This document shows positions 26,743 through 41,000 of a DNA stretch of 64,000 nt, one piece after another. Source of the stretch: Micropterix aruncella (lineage: Eukaryota > Arthropoda > Insecta > Lepidoptera > Micropterigidae). The stretch covers positions 1-64,000 of the forward strand of contig CALYMY010000051.1 of the NCBI GenBank assembly GCA_944548615.1, given 5' to 3'. Both the position numbers and the translations under genes were made by a program. Position 1 is the first letter of the stretch. Each line of letters begins with the position of its first letter. Under the pieces are notes generated by a model. The model made no database searches, had not been told where the DNA came from, and worked only from the letters and a program-made list of their open reading frames with translations.

Positions 26743-29610
26743 TTAGTACCGGCGTCGGGCGGGGCCAAGCGGGGCCGGGCGATGCCGAGCCGGACCTGAA
26801 ATGAAATGACCTACCCTCAAATTTGAAAATTTCAATTTCATGCCAGATCCTACCGGTGGTTTCATAAGGTTGCAACAGAAATATAGAAAAATATCTGACA
26901 AAACATATATAGAACTTCTCTGCCGATAGAGAAAAAAGGCCAAATGGCCGACGGGCAAAAACACTGTTTTACAGACCAGGGTACCCGGGTTCGATACCCA
27001 GCCAGGACTCAATTTTTTTTTCGTTTTTTCTTCTCTTGATATTACCAAAATAGTATTAACATTTCAAAAAACACAATATTTTAGCTCTCTCTATTACAGT
27101 TCTTTTTTTTTCATCGAAAATACAAGTTTTAGTACCGGCGTCGGGCGGGGCCAAGCGGGGCCGGGCGATGCCGAGCCGGACCTGAAATGAAATGACCTAC
27201 CCTCAAATTTGAAAATTTCAATTTCATGCCAGATCCTACCGGTGGTTTCATAAGGTTGCAACAGAAATATAGAAAAATATCTGACAAAACATATATAGAA
27301 CTTCTCTGCCGATAGAGAAAAAACGAAAAATGGCCGACGGGCAAAAACACTGTTTTACAGACCAGGGTACCCGGGTTCGATACCCAGCCAGGATTCAATT
27401 TTTTTTTCGTTTTTTCTTCTCTTGATATTACCAAAATAGTATTAACATTTCAAAAAACACAATATTTTAGCTCTCTCTATTACAGTTCTTTTTTTTCATC
27501 GAAAATACAAGTTTTAGTACCGGCGTCGGGCGGGGCCAAGCGGGGCCGGGCCATGCCGAGCCGGACCTGAAATGAAATGACCTACCCTCAAATTTGAAAA
27601 TTTCAATTTCATGCCAGATCCTACCGGTGGTTTCATAAGGTTGCAACAGAAATTTAGAAAAATATCTGACAAAACATATATAGAACTTCTCTGCCGATAG
27701 AGAAAAAACGCCAAATGGCCGACGGGCAAAAACACTGTTTTACAGACCAGGGTACCCGGGTTCGATACCCAGCCAGGACTCAATTTTTTTTTCGTTTTTT
27801 CTTCTCTTGATATTACCAAAATAGTATTAACATTTCAAAAAACACAATATTTTAGCTCTCTCTATTACAGTTCTTTTTTTTTCAACGAAAATACAAGTTT
27901 TAGTACCGGCGTCGGGCGGGACCAAGCGGGGCCGGGCGATGCCGAGCCGGACCTGAAATGAAATGACCTACCCTCAAATTTGAAAATTTCAATTTCATGC
28001 CAGATCCTACCGGTGGTTTCATAAGGTTGCAACAGAAATATAGAAAAATATCTGACAAAACATATATAGAACTTCTCTGCCGATAGAGAAAAAACGCCAA
28101 ATGGCCGACGGGCAAAAACACTGTTTTACAGACCAGGGTACCCGGGTTCGATACCCAGCCGGGACTCAATTTTTTTTTCGTTTTTTCTTCTCTTGATATT
28201 ACCAAAATAGTATTAACATTTCAAAAAACACAATATTTTAGCTCTCTCTCTTACAGTTCTTTTTTTTTCATCGAAAATACAAGTTTTAGTACCGGCGTCG
28301 GGCGGGGCCAAGCGGGGCCGGGCGATGCCGAGCCGGACCTGAAATGAAATGACCTACCCTCAAATTTGAAAATTTCAATTTCATGCCAGATCCTACCGGT
28401 GGTTTCATAAGGTTGCAACAGAAATATAGAAAAATATCTGACAAAACATATATAGAACTTCTCTGCCGATAGAGAAAAAACGCCAAATGGCCGACGGGCA
28501 AAAACACTGTTTTACAGACCAGGGTACCCGGGTTCGATACCCAGCCAGGACTCAATTTTTTTTTCGTTTTTTCTTCTCTTGATATTACCAAAATAGTATT
28601 AACATTTCAAAAAACACAATATTTTAGCTCTCTATTACAGTTCTTTTTTTTTCATCGAAAATACAAGTTTTAGTACCGGCGTCGGGCGGGGCCAAGCGGG
28701 GCCGGGCGATGCCGAGCCGGACCTGAAATGAAATGACCTACCCTCAAATTTGAAAATTTCAATTTCATGCCAGATCCTACCGGTGGTTTCATAAGGTTGC
28801 AACAGAAATATAGAAAAATATCTGACAAAACATATATAGAACTTCTCTGCCGATAGAGAAAAAACGCCAAATGGCCGACGGGCAAAAACACTGTTTTACA
28901 GACCAGGGTACCCGGGTTCGATACCCAGCCAGGATTCAATTTTTTTTTCGTTTTTTCTTCTCTTGATATTACCAAAATAGTATTAACATTTCAAAAAACA
29001 CAATATTTTAGCTCTCTCTATTACAGTTCTTTTTTTTCATCGAAAATACAAGTTTTAGTACCGGCGTCGGGCGGGGCCAAGCGGGGCCGGGCGATGCCGA
29101 GCCGGACCTGAAATGAAATGTCCTACCCTCAAATTTGAAAATTTAAATTTCATGCCAGATCCTACCGGTGGTTTCATAAGGTTGCAATAGAAATATAGAA
29201 AAATATCTGACAAAACATATATAGCACTTCTCTGCCGATAGAGAAAAAACGCCAAATGGCCGACGGGCAAAAACACTGTTTTACAGACCAGGGTACCCGG
29301 GTTTGATACCCAGCCAGGATTCAATTTTTTTTTTCGTTTTTTCTTCTCTTGATATTACCAAAATAGTATTAACATTTCAAAAAACACAATATTTTAGCTC
29401 TCTCTATTACAGTTCTTTTTTTTTCATCGAAAATACAAGTTTTAGTACCGGCGTCGGGCGGGGCCAAGCGGGGCCGGGCGATGCCGAGCCGGACCTGAAA
29501 TGAAATGTCCTACCCTCAAATTTGAAAATTTAAATTTCATGCTAGATCCTACCGGTGGTTTCATAAGGTAGCAACAGAAATATAGAAAAATATCTGACAA
29601 AACATATATA
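26743..29610 (+). repeat. Recurring ~2.9-kb block, copy 2
   Basis: It carries the same marks as 21734-24600 (offset 5009, becoming 5016 and then 5014). Its second monomer keeps CGAAAAATGG but has the full-length cassette, so the 8-bp deletion is absent. It also has a private 2-bp loss in the CT tract (28629 area). Confidence 0.85.
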
Positions 29611-31374
29611 GAACTTCTCTGCCGATAGAGAAAAAACGCCAAATGGCCGACGGGCACAAACACTGTTTTACAGACCAGGGTACCCGGGTTCGATACCCAG
29701 CCGGGACTCAATTTTTTTTTCGTTTTTTCTTCTCTTGATATTACCAAAATAGTATTAACATTTCAAAAAACACAATATTTTAGCTCTCTCTATTACAGTT
29801 CTTTTTTTTTCATCGAAAATACAAGTTTTAGTACCGGCGTCGGGCGGGGCCAAGCGGGGCCGGGCGATGCCGAGCCGGACCTGAAATGAAATGTCCTACC
29901 CTCAAATTTGAAAATTTAAATTTCATGCCAGATCCTACCGGTGGTTTCATAAGGTTGCAATAGAAATATAGAAAAATATCTGACAAAACATATATAGCAC
30001 TTCTCTGCCGATAGAGAAAAAACGCCAAATGGCCGACGGGCAAAAACACTGTTTTACAGACCAGGGTACCCGGGTTCGAAACCCAGCCAGGATTCAATTT
30101 TTTTTTTTCGTTTTTTCTTCTCTTGATATTACCAAAATAGTATTAACATTTCAAAAAACACAATATTTTAGCTCTCTCTATTACAGTTCTTTTTTTTTCA
30201 TCGAAAATACAAGTTTTAGTACCGGCGTCGGGCGGGGCCAAGCGGGGCCGGGCGATGCCGAGCCGGACCTGAAATGAAATGTCCTACCCTCAAATTTGAA
30301 AATTTAAATTTCATGCCAGATCCTACCGGTGGTTTCATAAGGTAGCAACAGAAATATAGAAAAATATCTGACAAAACATATATAGAACTTCTCTGCCGAT
30401 AGAGAAAAAACGCCAAATGGCCGACGGGCAAAAACACTGTTTTACAGACCAGGGTACCCGGGTTCGATACCCAGCCAGGACTCAATTTTTTTTTCGTTTT
30501 TTCTTCTCTTGATATTACCAAAATAGTATTAACATTTCAAAAAACACAATATTTTAGCTCTCTCTATTACAGTTCTTTTTTTTTCATCGAAAATACAAGT
30601 TTTAGTACCGGCGTCGGGCGGGGCCAAGCGGGGCCGGGCGATGCCGAGCCGGACCTGAAATGAAATGACCTACTCTCAAATTTGAAAATTTCAATTTCAT
30701 GCCAGATCCTACCGGTGGTTTCATAAGGTTGCAACAGAAATATAGAAAAATATCTGACAAAACATATATAGAACTTCTCTGCCGATAGAGAAAAAACGCC
30801 AAATGGCCGACGGGCAAAAACACTGTTTTACAGACCAGGGTACCCGGGTTCGATACCCAGCCAGGATTCAATTTTTTTTTCGTTTTTTCTTCTCTTGATA
30901 TTACCAAAATAGTATTAACATTTCAAAAAACACAATATTTTAGCTCTCTCTATTACAGTTCTTTTTTTTTCATCGAAAATACAAGTTTTAGTACCGGCGT
31001 CGGGCGGGGCCAAGCGGGGCCGGGCGATGCCGAGCCGGACCTGAAATGAAATGTCCTACCCTCAAATTTGAAAATTTAAATTTCATGCCAGATCCTACCG
31101 GTGGTTTCATAAGGTTGCAATAGAAATATAGAAAAATATCTGACAAAACATATATAGCACTTCTCTGCCGATAGAGAAAAAACGCCAAATGGCCGACGGG
31201 CAAAAACACTGTTTTACAGACCAGGGTACCCGGGTTCGATACCCAGCCAGGATTCAATTTTTTTTTTCGTTTTTTCTTCTCTTGATATTACCAAAATAGT
31301 ATTAACATTTCAAAAAACACAATATTTTAGCTCTCTCTATTACAGTTCTTTTTTTTTCATCGAAAATACAAGTT

Positions 31375-34300
31375 TTAGTACCGGCGTCGGGCGGGGCCAA
31401 GCGGGGCCGGGCGATGCCGAGCCGGACCTGAAATGAAATGTCCTACCCTCAAATTTGAAAATTTAAATTTCATGCTAGATCCTACCGGTGGTTTCATAAG
31501 GTAGCAACAGAAATATAGAAAAATATCTGACAAAACATATATAGAACTTCTCTGCCGATAGAGAAAAAACGCCAAATGGCCGACGGGCAAAAACACTGTT
31601 TTACAGACCAGGGTACCCGGGTTCGATACCCAGCCAGGACTCAATTTTTTTTTCGTTTTTTCTTCTCTTGATATTACCAAAATAGTATTAACATTTCAAA
31701 AAACACAATATTTTAGCTCTCTCTATTACAGTTCTTTTTTTTTCATCGAAAATACAAGTTTTAGTACCGGCGTCGGGCGGGGCCAAGCGGGGCCGGGCGA
31801 TGCCGAGCCGGACCTGAAATGAAATGACCTACCCTCAAATTTGAAAATTTCAATTTCATGCCAGATCCTACCGGTGGTTTCATAAGGTTGCAATAGAAAT
31901 ATAGAAAAATATCTGACAAAACATATATAGAACTTCTCTGCCGATAGAGAAAAAACGCCAAATGGCCGACGGGCAAAAACACTGTTTTACAGACCAGGGT
32001 ACCCGGGTTCGATACCCAGCCAGGACTCAAATTTTTTTTCGTTTTTTCTTCTCTTGATATTACCAAAATAGTATTAACATTTCAAAAAACACAATATTTT
32101 AGCTCTCTCTATTACAGTTCTTTTTTTTCAACGAAAATACAAGTTTTAGTACCGGCGTCGGGCGGGGCCAAGCGGGGCCGGGCGATGCCGAGCCGGACCT
32201 GAAATGAAATGACCTACTCTCAAATTTGAAAATTTCAATTTCATGCCAGATCCTACCGGTGGTTTCATAAGGTTGCAACAGAAATATAGAAAAATATCTG
32301 ACAAAACATATATAGAACTTCTCTGCCGATAGAGAAAAAACGCCAAATGGCCGACGGGCAAAAACACTGTTTTACAGACCAGGGTACCCGGGTTCGATAC
32401 CCAGCCAGGATTCAATTTTTTTTTCGTTTTTTCTTCTCTTGATATTACCAAAATAGTATTAACATTTCAAAAAACACAATATTTTAGCTCTCTCTATTAC
32501 AGTTCTTTTTTTTTCATCGAAAATACAAGTTTTAGTACCGGCGTCGGGCGGGGCCAAGCGGGGCCGGGCGATGCCGAGCCGGACCTGAAATGAAATGTCC
32601 TACCCTCAAATTTGAAAATTTAAATTTCATGCCAGATCCTACCGGTGGTTTCATAAGGTTGCAATAGAAATATAGAAAAATATCTGACAAAACATATATA
32701 GCAGTTCTCTGCCGATAGAGAAAAAACGCCAAATGGCCGACGGGCAAAAACACTGTTTTACAGACCAGGGTACCCGGGTTCGATACCCAGCCAGGATTCA
32801 ATTTTTTTTTTCGTTTTTTCTTCTCTTGATATTACCAAAATAGTATTAACATTTCAAAAAACACAATATTTTAGCTCTCTCTATTACAGTTCTTTTTTTT
32901 TCATCGAAAATACAAGTTTTAGTACCGGCGTCGGGCGGGGCCAAGCGGGGCCGGGCGATGCCGAGCCGGACCTGAAATGAAATGTCCTACCCTCAAATTT
33001 GAAAATTTAAATTTCATGCTAGATCCTACCGGTGGTTTCATAAGGTAGCAACAGAAATATAGAAAAATATCTGACAAAACATATATAGAACTTCTCTGCC
33101 GATAGAGAAAAAACGCCAAATGGCCGACGGGCAAAAACACTGTTTTACAGACCAGGGTACCCGGGTTCGATACCCAGCCAGGACTCAATTTTTTTTTCGT
33201 TTTTTCTTCTCTTGATATTACCAAAATAGTATTAACATTTCAAAAAACACAATATTTTAGCTCTCTCTATTACAGTTCTTTTTTTTCATCGAAAATACAA
33301 GTTTTAGTACCGGCGTCGGGCGGGGCCAAGCGGGGCCGGGCGATGCCGAGCCGGACCTGAAATGAAATGACCTACCCTCAAATTTGAAAATTTCAATTTC
33401 ATGCCAGATCCTACCGGTGGTTTCATAAGGTTGCAACAGAAATATAGAAAAATATCTGACAAAACATATATAGAACTTCTCTGCCGATAGAGAAAAAACG
33501 CCAAATGGCCGACGGGCAAAAACACTGTTTTACAGACCAGGGTACCCGGGTTCGATACCCAGCCAGGACTCAATTTTTTTTTCGTTTTTTCTTCTCTTGA
33601 TATTACCAAAATAGTATTAACATTTCAAAAAACACAATATTTTAGCTCTCTCTATTACAGTTCTTTTTTTTCAACGAAAATACAAGTTTTAGTACCGGCG
33701 TCGGGCGGGGCCAAGCGGGGCCGGGCGATGCCGAGCCGGACCTGAAATGAAATGACCTACTCTCAAATTTGAAAATTTCAATTTCATGCCAGATCCTACC
33801 GGTGGTTTCATAAGGTTGCAACAGAAATATAGAAAAATATCTGACAAAACATATATAGAACTTCTCTGCCGATAGAGAAAAAACGCCAAATGGCCGACGG
33901 GCAAAAACACTGTTTTACAGACCAGGGTACCCGGGTTCGATACCCAGCCAGGATTCAATTTTTTTTTCGTTTTTTCTTCTCTTGATATTACCAAAATAGT
34001 ATTAACATTTCAAAAAACACAATATTTTAGCTCTCTCTATTACAGTTCTTTTTTTTTCATCGAAAATACAAGTTTTAGTACCGGCGTCGGGCGGGGCCAA
34101 GCGGGGCCGGGCGATGCCGAGCCGGACCTGAAATGAAATGTCCTACCCTCAAATTTGAAAATTTAAATTTCATGCCAGATCCTACCGGTGGTTTCATAAG
34201 GTTGCAATAGAAATATAGAAAAATATCTGACAAAACATATATAGCAGTTCTCTGCCGATAGAGAAAAAACGCCAAATGGCCGACGGGCAAAAACACTGTT

Positions 34301-34846
34301 TTACAGACCAGGGTACCCGGGTTCGATACCCAGCCAGGATTCAATTTTTTTTTTCGTTTTTTCTTCTCTTGATATTACCAAAATAGTATTAACATTTCAA
34401 AAAACACAATATTTTAGCTCTCTCTATTACAGTTCTTTTTTTTTCATCGAAAATACAAGTTTTAGTACCGGCGTCGGGCGGGGCCAAGCGGGGCCGGGCG
34501 ATGCCGAGCCGGACCTGAAATGAAATGTCCTACCCTCAAATTTGAAAATTTAAATTTCATGCTAGATCCTACCGGTGGTTTCATAAGGTAGCAACAGAAA
34601 TATAGAAAAATATCTGACAAAACATATATAGAACTTCTCTGCCGATAGAGAAAAAACGCCAAATGGCCGACGGGCAAAAACACTGTTTTACAGACCAGGG
34701 TACCCGGGTTCGATACCCAGCCAGGACTCAATTTTTTTTTCGTTTTTTCTTCTCTTGATATTACCAAAATAGTATTAACATTTCAAAAAACACAATATTT
34801 TAGCTCTCTCTATTACAGTTCTTTTTTTTCATCGAAAATACAAGTT
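31375..34846 (+). repeat. Local four-monomer higher-order repeat (~1543 bp)
   Basis: The order TGCTAGA monomer, GACCTACCC monomer, GACCTACTC monomer with GGATTC end, then TATAGCAG monomer repeats with a 1543-1544-bp period (31375, 32919, 34462). The same order occurs at 9784-11711 and 15951-17878. One monomer (31761) carries private changes (GCAATAG, CAAATTTTTTTT). Confidence 0.85.
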
Positions 34847-37800
34847 TTAGTACCGGCGTCGGGCGGGGCCAAGCGGGGCCGGGCGATGCCGAGCCGGACC
34901 TGAAATGAAATGACCTACCCTCAAATTTGAAAATTTCAATTTCATGCCAGATCCTACCGGTGGTTTCATAAGGTTGCAACAGAAATATAGAAAAATATCT
35001 GACAAAACATATATAGAACTTCTCTGCCGATAGAGAAAAAACGCCAAATGGCCGACGGGCAAAAACACTGTTTTACAGACCAGGGTACCCGGGTTCGATA
35101 CCCAGCCGGGACTCAATTTTTTTTTCGTTTTTTCTTCTCTTGATATTACCAAAATAGTATTAACATTTCAAAAAACACAATATTTTAGCTCTCTCTATTA
35201 CAGTTCTTTTTTTTTCATCGAAAATACAAGTTTTAGTACCGGCGTCGGGCGGGGCCAAGCGGGACCGGGCGATGCCGAGCCGGACCTGAAATGAAATGAC
35301 CTACTCTCAAATTTGAAAATTTCAATTTCATGCCAGATCCTACCGGTGGTTTCATAAGGTTGCAACAGAAATATAGAAAAATATCTGACAAAACATATAT
35401 AGAACTTCTCTGCCGATAGAGAAAAAACGCCAAATGGCCGACGGGCAAAAACACTGTTTTACAGACCAGGGTACCCGGGTTCGATACCCAGCCAGGACTC
35501 AATTTTTTTTTCGTTTTTTCTTCTCTTGATATTACCAAAATAGTATTAACATTTCAAAAAACACAATATTTTAGCTCTCTCTATTACAGTTCTTTTTTTT
35601 TCATCGAAAATACAAGTTTTAGTACCGGCGTCGGGCGGGGCCAAGCGGGGCCGGGCGATGCCGAGCCGGACCTGAAATGAAATGACCTACTCTCAAATTT
35701 GAAAATTTCAATTTCATGCCAGATCCTACCGGTGGTTTCATAAGGTTGCAACAGAAATATAGAAAAATATCTGACAAAACATATATAGAACTTCTCTGCC
35801 GATAGAGAAAAAACGCCAAATGGCCGACGGGCAAAAACACTGTTTTACAGACCAGGGTACCCGGGTTCGATACCCAGCCAGGATTCAATTTTTTTTTCGT
35901 TTTTTCTTCTCTTGATATTACCAAAATAGTATTAACATTTCAAAAAACACAATATTTTAGCTCTCTCTATTACAGTTCTTTTTTTTTCATCGAAAATACA
36001 AGTTTTAGTACCGGCGTCGGGCGGGGCCAAGCGGGGCCGGGCGATGCCGAGCCGGACCTGAAATGAAATGTCCTACCCTCAAATTTGAAAATTTAAATTT
36101 CATGCCAGATCCTACCGGTGGTTTCATAAGGTTGCAACAGAAATATAGAAAAATATCTGACAAAACATATATAGAACTTCTCTGCCGATAGAGAAAAAAC
36201 GCCAAATGGCCGACGGGCAAAAACACTGTTTTACAGACCAGGGTACCCGGGTTCGATACCCAGCCAGGATTCAATTTTTTTTTCGTTTTTTCTTCTCTTG
36301 ATATTACCAAAATAGTATTAACATTTCAAAAAACACAATATTTTAGCTCTCTCTATTACAGTTCTTTTTTTTTCATCGAAAATACAAGTTTTAGTACCGG
36401 CGTCGGGCGGGGCCAAGCGGGGCCGGGCGATGCCGAGCCGGACCTGAAATGAAATGTCCTACCCTCAAATTTGAAAATTTAAATTTCATGCCAGATCCTA
36501 CCGGTGGTTTCATAAGGTTGCAATAGAAATATAGAAAAATATCTGACAAAACATATATAGCACTTCTCTGCCGATAGAGAAAAAACGCCAAATGGCCGAC
36601 GGGCAAAAACACTGTTTTACAGACCAGGGTACCCGGGTTCGATACCCAGCCAGGATTCAATTTTTTTTTTCGTTTTTTCTTCTCTTGATATTACCAAAAT
36701 AGTATTAACATTTCAAAAAACACAATATTTTAGCTCTCTCTATTACAGTTCTTTTTTTTTCATCGAAAATACAAGTTTTAGTACCGGCGTCGGGCGGGGC
36801 CAAGCGGGGCCGGGCGATGCCGAGCCGGACCTGAAATGAAATGTCCTACCCTCAAATTTGAAAATTTAAATTTCATGCTAGATCCTACCGGTGGTTTCAT
36901 AAGGTAGCAACAGAAATATAGAAAAATATCTGACAAAACATATATAGAACTTCTCTGCCGATAGAGAAAAAACGCCAAATGGCCGACGGGCAAAAACACT
37001 GTTTTACAGACCAGGGTACCCGGGTTCGATACCCAGCCAGGACTCAATTTTTTTTTCGTTTTTTCTTCTCTTGATATTACCAAAATAGTATTAACATTTC
37101 AAAAAACACAATATTTTAGCTCTCTCTATTACAGTTCTTTTTTTTTCATCGAAAATACAAGTTTTAGTACCGGCGTCGGGCGGGGCCAAGCGGGGCCGGG
37201 CGATGCCGAGCCGGACCTGAAATGAAATGACCTACCCTCAAATTTGAAAATTTCAATTTCATGCCAGATCCTACCGGTGGTTTCATAAGGTTGCAACAGA
37301 AATATAGAAAAATATCTGACAAAACATATATAGAACTTCTCTGCCGATAGAGAAAAAACGCCAAATGGCCGACGGGCAAAAACACTGTTTTACAGACCAG
37401 GGTACCCGGGTTCGATACCCAGCCAGGACTCAATTTTTTTTTCGTTTTTTCTTCTCTTGATATTACCAAAATAGTATTAACATTTCAAAAAACACAATAT
37501 TTTAGCTCTCTCTATTACAGTTCTTTTTTTTCAACGAAAATACAAGTTTTAGTACCGGCGTCGGGCGGGGCCAAGCGGGGCCGGGCGATGCCGAGCCGGA
37601 CCTGAAATGAAATGACCTACCCTCAAATTTGAAAATTTCAATTTCATGCCAGATCCTACCGGTGGTTTCATAAGGTTGCAACAGAAATATAGGAAAATAT
37701 CTGACAAAACATATATAGAACTTCTCTGCCGATAGAGAAAAAAGGCCAAATGGCCGACGGGCAAAAACACTGTTTTACAGACCAGGGTACCCGGGTTCGA

Positions 37801-38697
37801 TACCCAGCCAGGACTCAATTTTTTTTTCGTTTTTTCTTCTCTTGATATTACCAAAATAGTATTAACATTTCAAAAAACACAATATTTTAGCTCTCTCTAT
37901 TACAGTTCTTTTTTTTTCATCGAAAATACAAGTTTTAGTACCGGCGTCGGGCGGGGCCAAGCGGGGCCGGGCGATGCCGAGCCGGACCTGAAATGAAATG
38001 ACCTACCCTCAAATTTGAAAATTTCAATTTCATGCCAGATCCTACCGGTGGTTTCATAAGGTTGCAACAGAAATATAGAAAAATATCTGACAAAACATAT
38101 ATAGAACTTCTCTGCCGATAGAGAAAAAACGAAAAATGGCCGACGGGCAAAAACACTGTTTTACAAACCCGGGTTCGATACCCAGCCAGGACTCAATTTT
38201 TTTTTCGTTTTTTCTTCTCTTGATATTACCAAAATAGTATTAACATTTCAAAAAACACAATATTTTAGCTCTCTCTATTACAGTTCTTTTTTTTTCATCG
38301 AAAATACAAGTTTTAGTACCGGCGTCGGGCGGGGCCAAGCGGGGCCGGGCGATGCCGAGCCGGACCTGAAATGAAATGACCTACCCTCAAATTTGAAAAT
38401 TTCAATTTCATGCCAGATCCTACCGGTGGTTTCATAAGGTTGCAACAGAAATATAGAAAAATATCTGACAAAACATATATAGAACTTCTCTGCCGATAGA
38501 GAAAAAACGCCAAATGGCCGACGGGCAAAAACACTGTTTTACAGACCAGGGTACCCGGGTTCGATACCCAGCCAGGACTCAATTTTTTTTTCGTTTTTTC
38601 TTCTCTTGATATTACCAAAATAGTATTAACATTTCAAAAAACACAATATTTTAGCTCTCTCTATTACAGTTCTTTTTTTTCAACGAAAATACAAGTT

Positions 38698-41000
38698 TTA
38701 GTACCGGCGTCGGGCGGGGCCAAGCGGGGCCGGGCGATGCCGAGCCGGACCTGAAATGAAATGACCTACCCTCAAATTTGAAAATTTCAATTTCATGCCA
38801 GATCCTACCGGTGGTTTCATAAGGTTGCAACAGAAATATAGAAAAATATCTGACAAAACATATATAGAACTTCTCTGCCGATAGAGAAAAAAGGCCAAAT
38901 GGCCGACGGGCAAAAACACTGTTTTACAGACCAGGGTACCCGGGTTCGATACCCAGCCAGGACTCAATTTTTTTTTCGTTTTTTCTTCTCTTGATATTAC
39001 CAAAATAGTATTAACATTTCAAAAAACACAATATTTTAGCTCTCTCTATTACAGTTCTTTTTTTTTCATCGAAAATACAAGTTTTAGTACCGGCGTCGGG
39101 CGGGGCCAAGCGGGGCCGGGCGATGCCGAGCCGGACCTGAAATGAAATGACCTACCCTCAAATTTGAAAATTTCAATTTCATGCCAGATCCTACCGGTGG
39201 TTTCATAAGGTTGCAACAGAAATAAAGAAAAATATCTGACAAAACATATATAGAACTTCTCTGCCGATAGAGAAAAAACGAAAAATGGCCGACGGGCAAA
39301 AACACTGTTTTACAAACCCGGGTTCGATACCCAGCCAGGATTCAATTTTTTTTTCGTTTTTTCTTCTCTTGATATTACCAAAATAGTATTAACATTTCAA
39401 AAAACACAATATTTTAGCTCTCTCTATTACAGTTCTTTTTTTTCATCGAAAATACAAGTTTTAGTACCGGCGTCGGGCGGGGCCAAGCGGGGCCGGGCGA
39501 TGCCGAGCCGGACCTGAAATGAAATGACCTACCCTCAAATTTGAAAATTTCAATTTCATGCCAGATCCTACCGGTGGTTTCATAAGGTTGCAACAGAAAT
39601 TTAGAAAAATATCTGACAAAACATATATAGAACTTCTCTGCCGATAGAGAAAAAACGCCAAATGGCCTACGGGCAAAAACACTGTTTTACAGACCAGGGT
39701 ACCCGGGTTCGATACCCAGCCAGGACTCAATTTTTTTTTCGTTTTTTCTTCTCTTGATATTACCAAAATAGTATTAACATTTCAAAAAACACAATATTTT
39801 AGCTCTCTCTATTACAGTTCTTTTTTTTTCAACGAAAATACAAGTTTTAGTACCGGCGTCGGGCGGGACCAAGCGGGGCCGGGCGATGCCGAGCCGGACC
39901 TGAAATGAAATGACCTACCCTCAAATTTGAAAATTTCAATTTCATGCCAGATCCTACCGGTGGTTTCATAAGGTTGCAACAGAAATATAGAAAAATATCT
40001 GACAAAACATATATAGAACTTCTCTGCCGATAGAGAAAAAACGCCAAATGGCCGACGGGCAAAAACACTGTTTTACAGACCAGGGTACCCGGGTTCGATA
40101 CCCAGCCGGGACTCAATTTTTTTTTCGTTTTTTCTTCTCTTGATATTACCAAAATAGTATTAACATTTCAAAAAACACAATATTTTAGCTCTCTCTCTTA
40201 CAGTTCTTTTTTTTTTCATCGAAAATACAAGTTTTAGTACCGGCGTCGGGCGGGGCCAAGCGGGGCCGGGCGATGCCGAGCCGGACCTGAAATGAAATGA
40301 CCTACCCTCAAATTTGAAAATTTCAATTTCATGCCAGATCCTACCGGTGGTTTCATAAGGTTGCAACAGAAATATAGAAAAATATCTGACAAAACATATA
40401 TAGAACTTCTCTGCCGATAGAGAAAAAACGCCAAATGGCCGACGGGCAAAAACACTGTTTTACAGACCAGGGTACCCGGGTTCGATACCCAGCCAGGACT
40501 CAATTTTTTTTTCGTTTTTTCTTCTCTTGATATTACCAAAATAGTATTAACATTTCAAAAAACACAATATTTTAGCTCTCTCTATTACAGTTCTTTTTTT
40601 TTCATCGAAAATACAAGTTTTAGTACCGGCGTCGGGCGGGGCCAAGCGGGGACGGGCGATGCCGAGCCGGACCTGAAATGAAATGTCCTACCCTCAAATT
40701 TGAAAATTTAAATTTCATGCCAGATCCTACCGGTGGTTTCATAAGGTTGCAATAGAAATATAGAAAAATATCTGACAAAACATATATAGCACTTCTCTGC
40801 CGATAGAGAAAAAACGCCAAATGGCCGACGGGCAAAAACACTGTTTTACAGACCAGGGTACCCGGGTTTGATACCCAGCCAGGATTCAATTTTTTTTTTC
40901 GTTTTTTCTTCTCTTGATATTACCAAAATAGTATTAACATTTCAAAAAACACAATATTTTAGCTCTCTCTATTACAGTTCTTTTTTTTTCATCGAAAATA
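38698..41000 (+). repeat. Recurring block, copy 3 (one monomer missing)
   Basis: It matches 21734 onward at an offset of 16964, including GGCCTACGG beside the A box (22703 and 39665). The offset drops to 16579 before the GGTTTGATACC monomer, so one GACC-class monomer has been lost. Confidence 0.85.
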
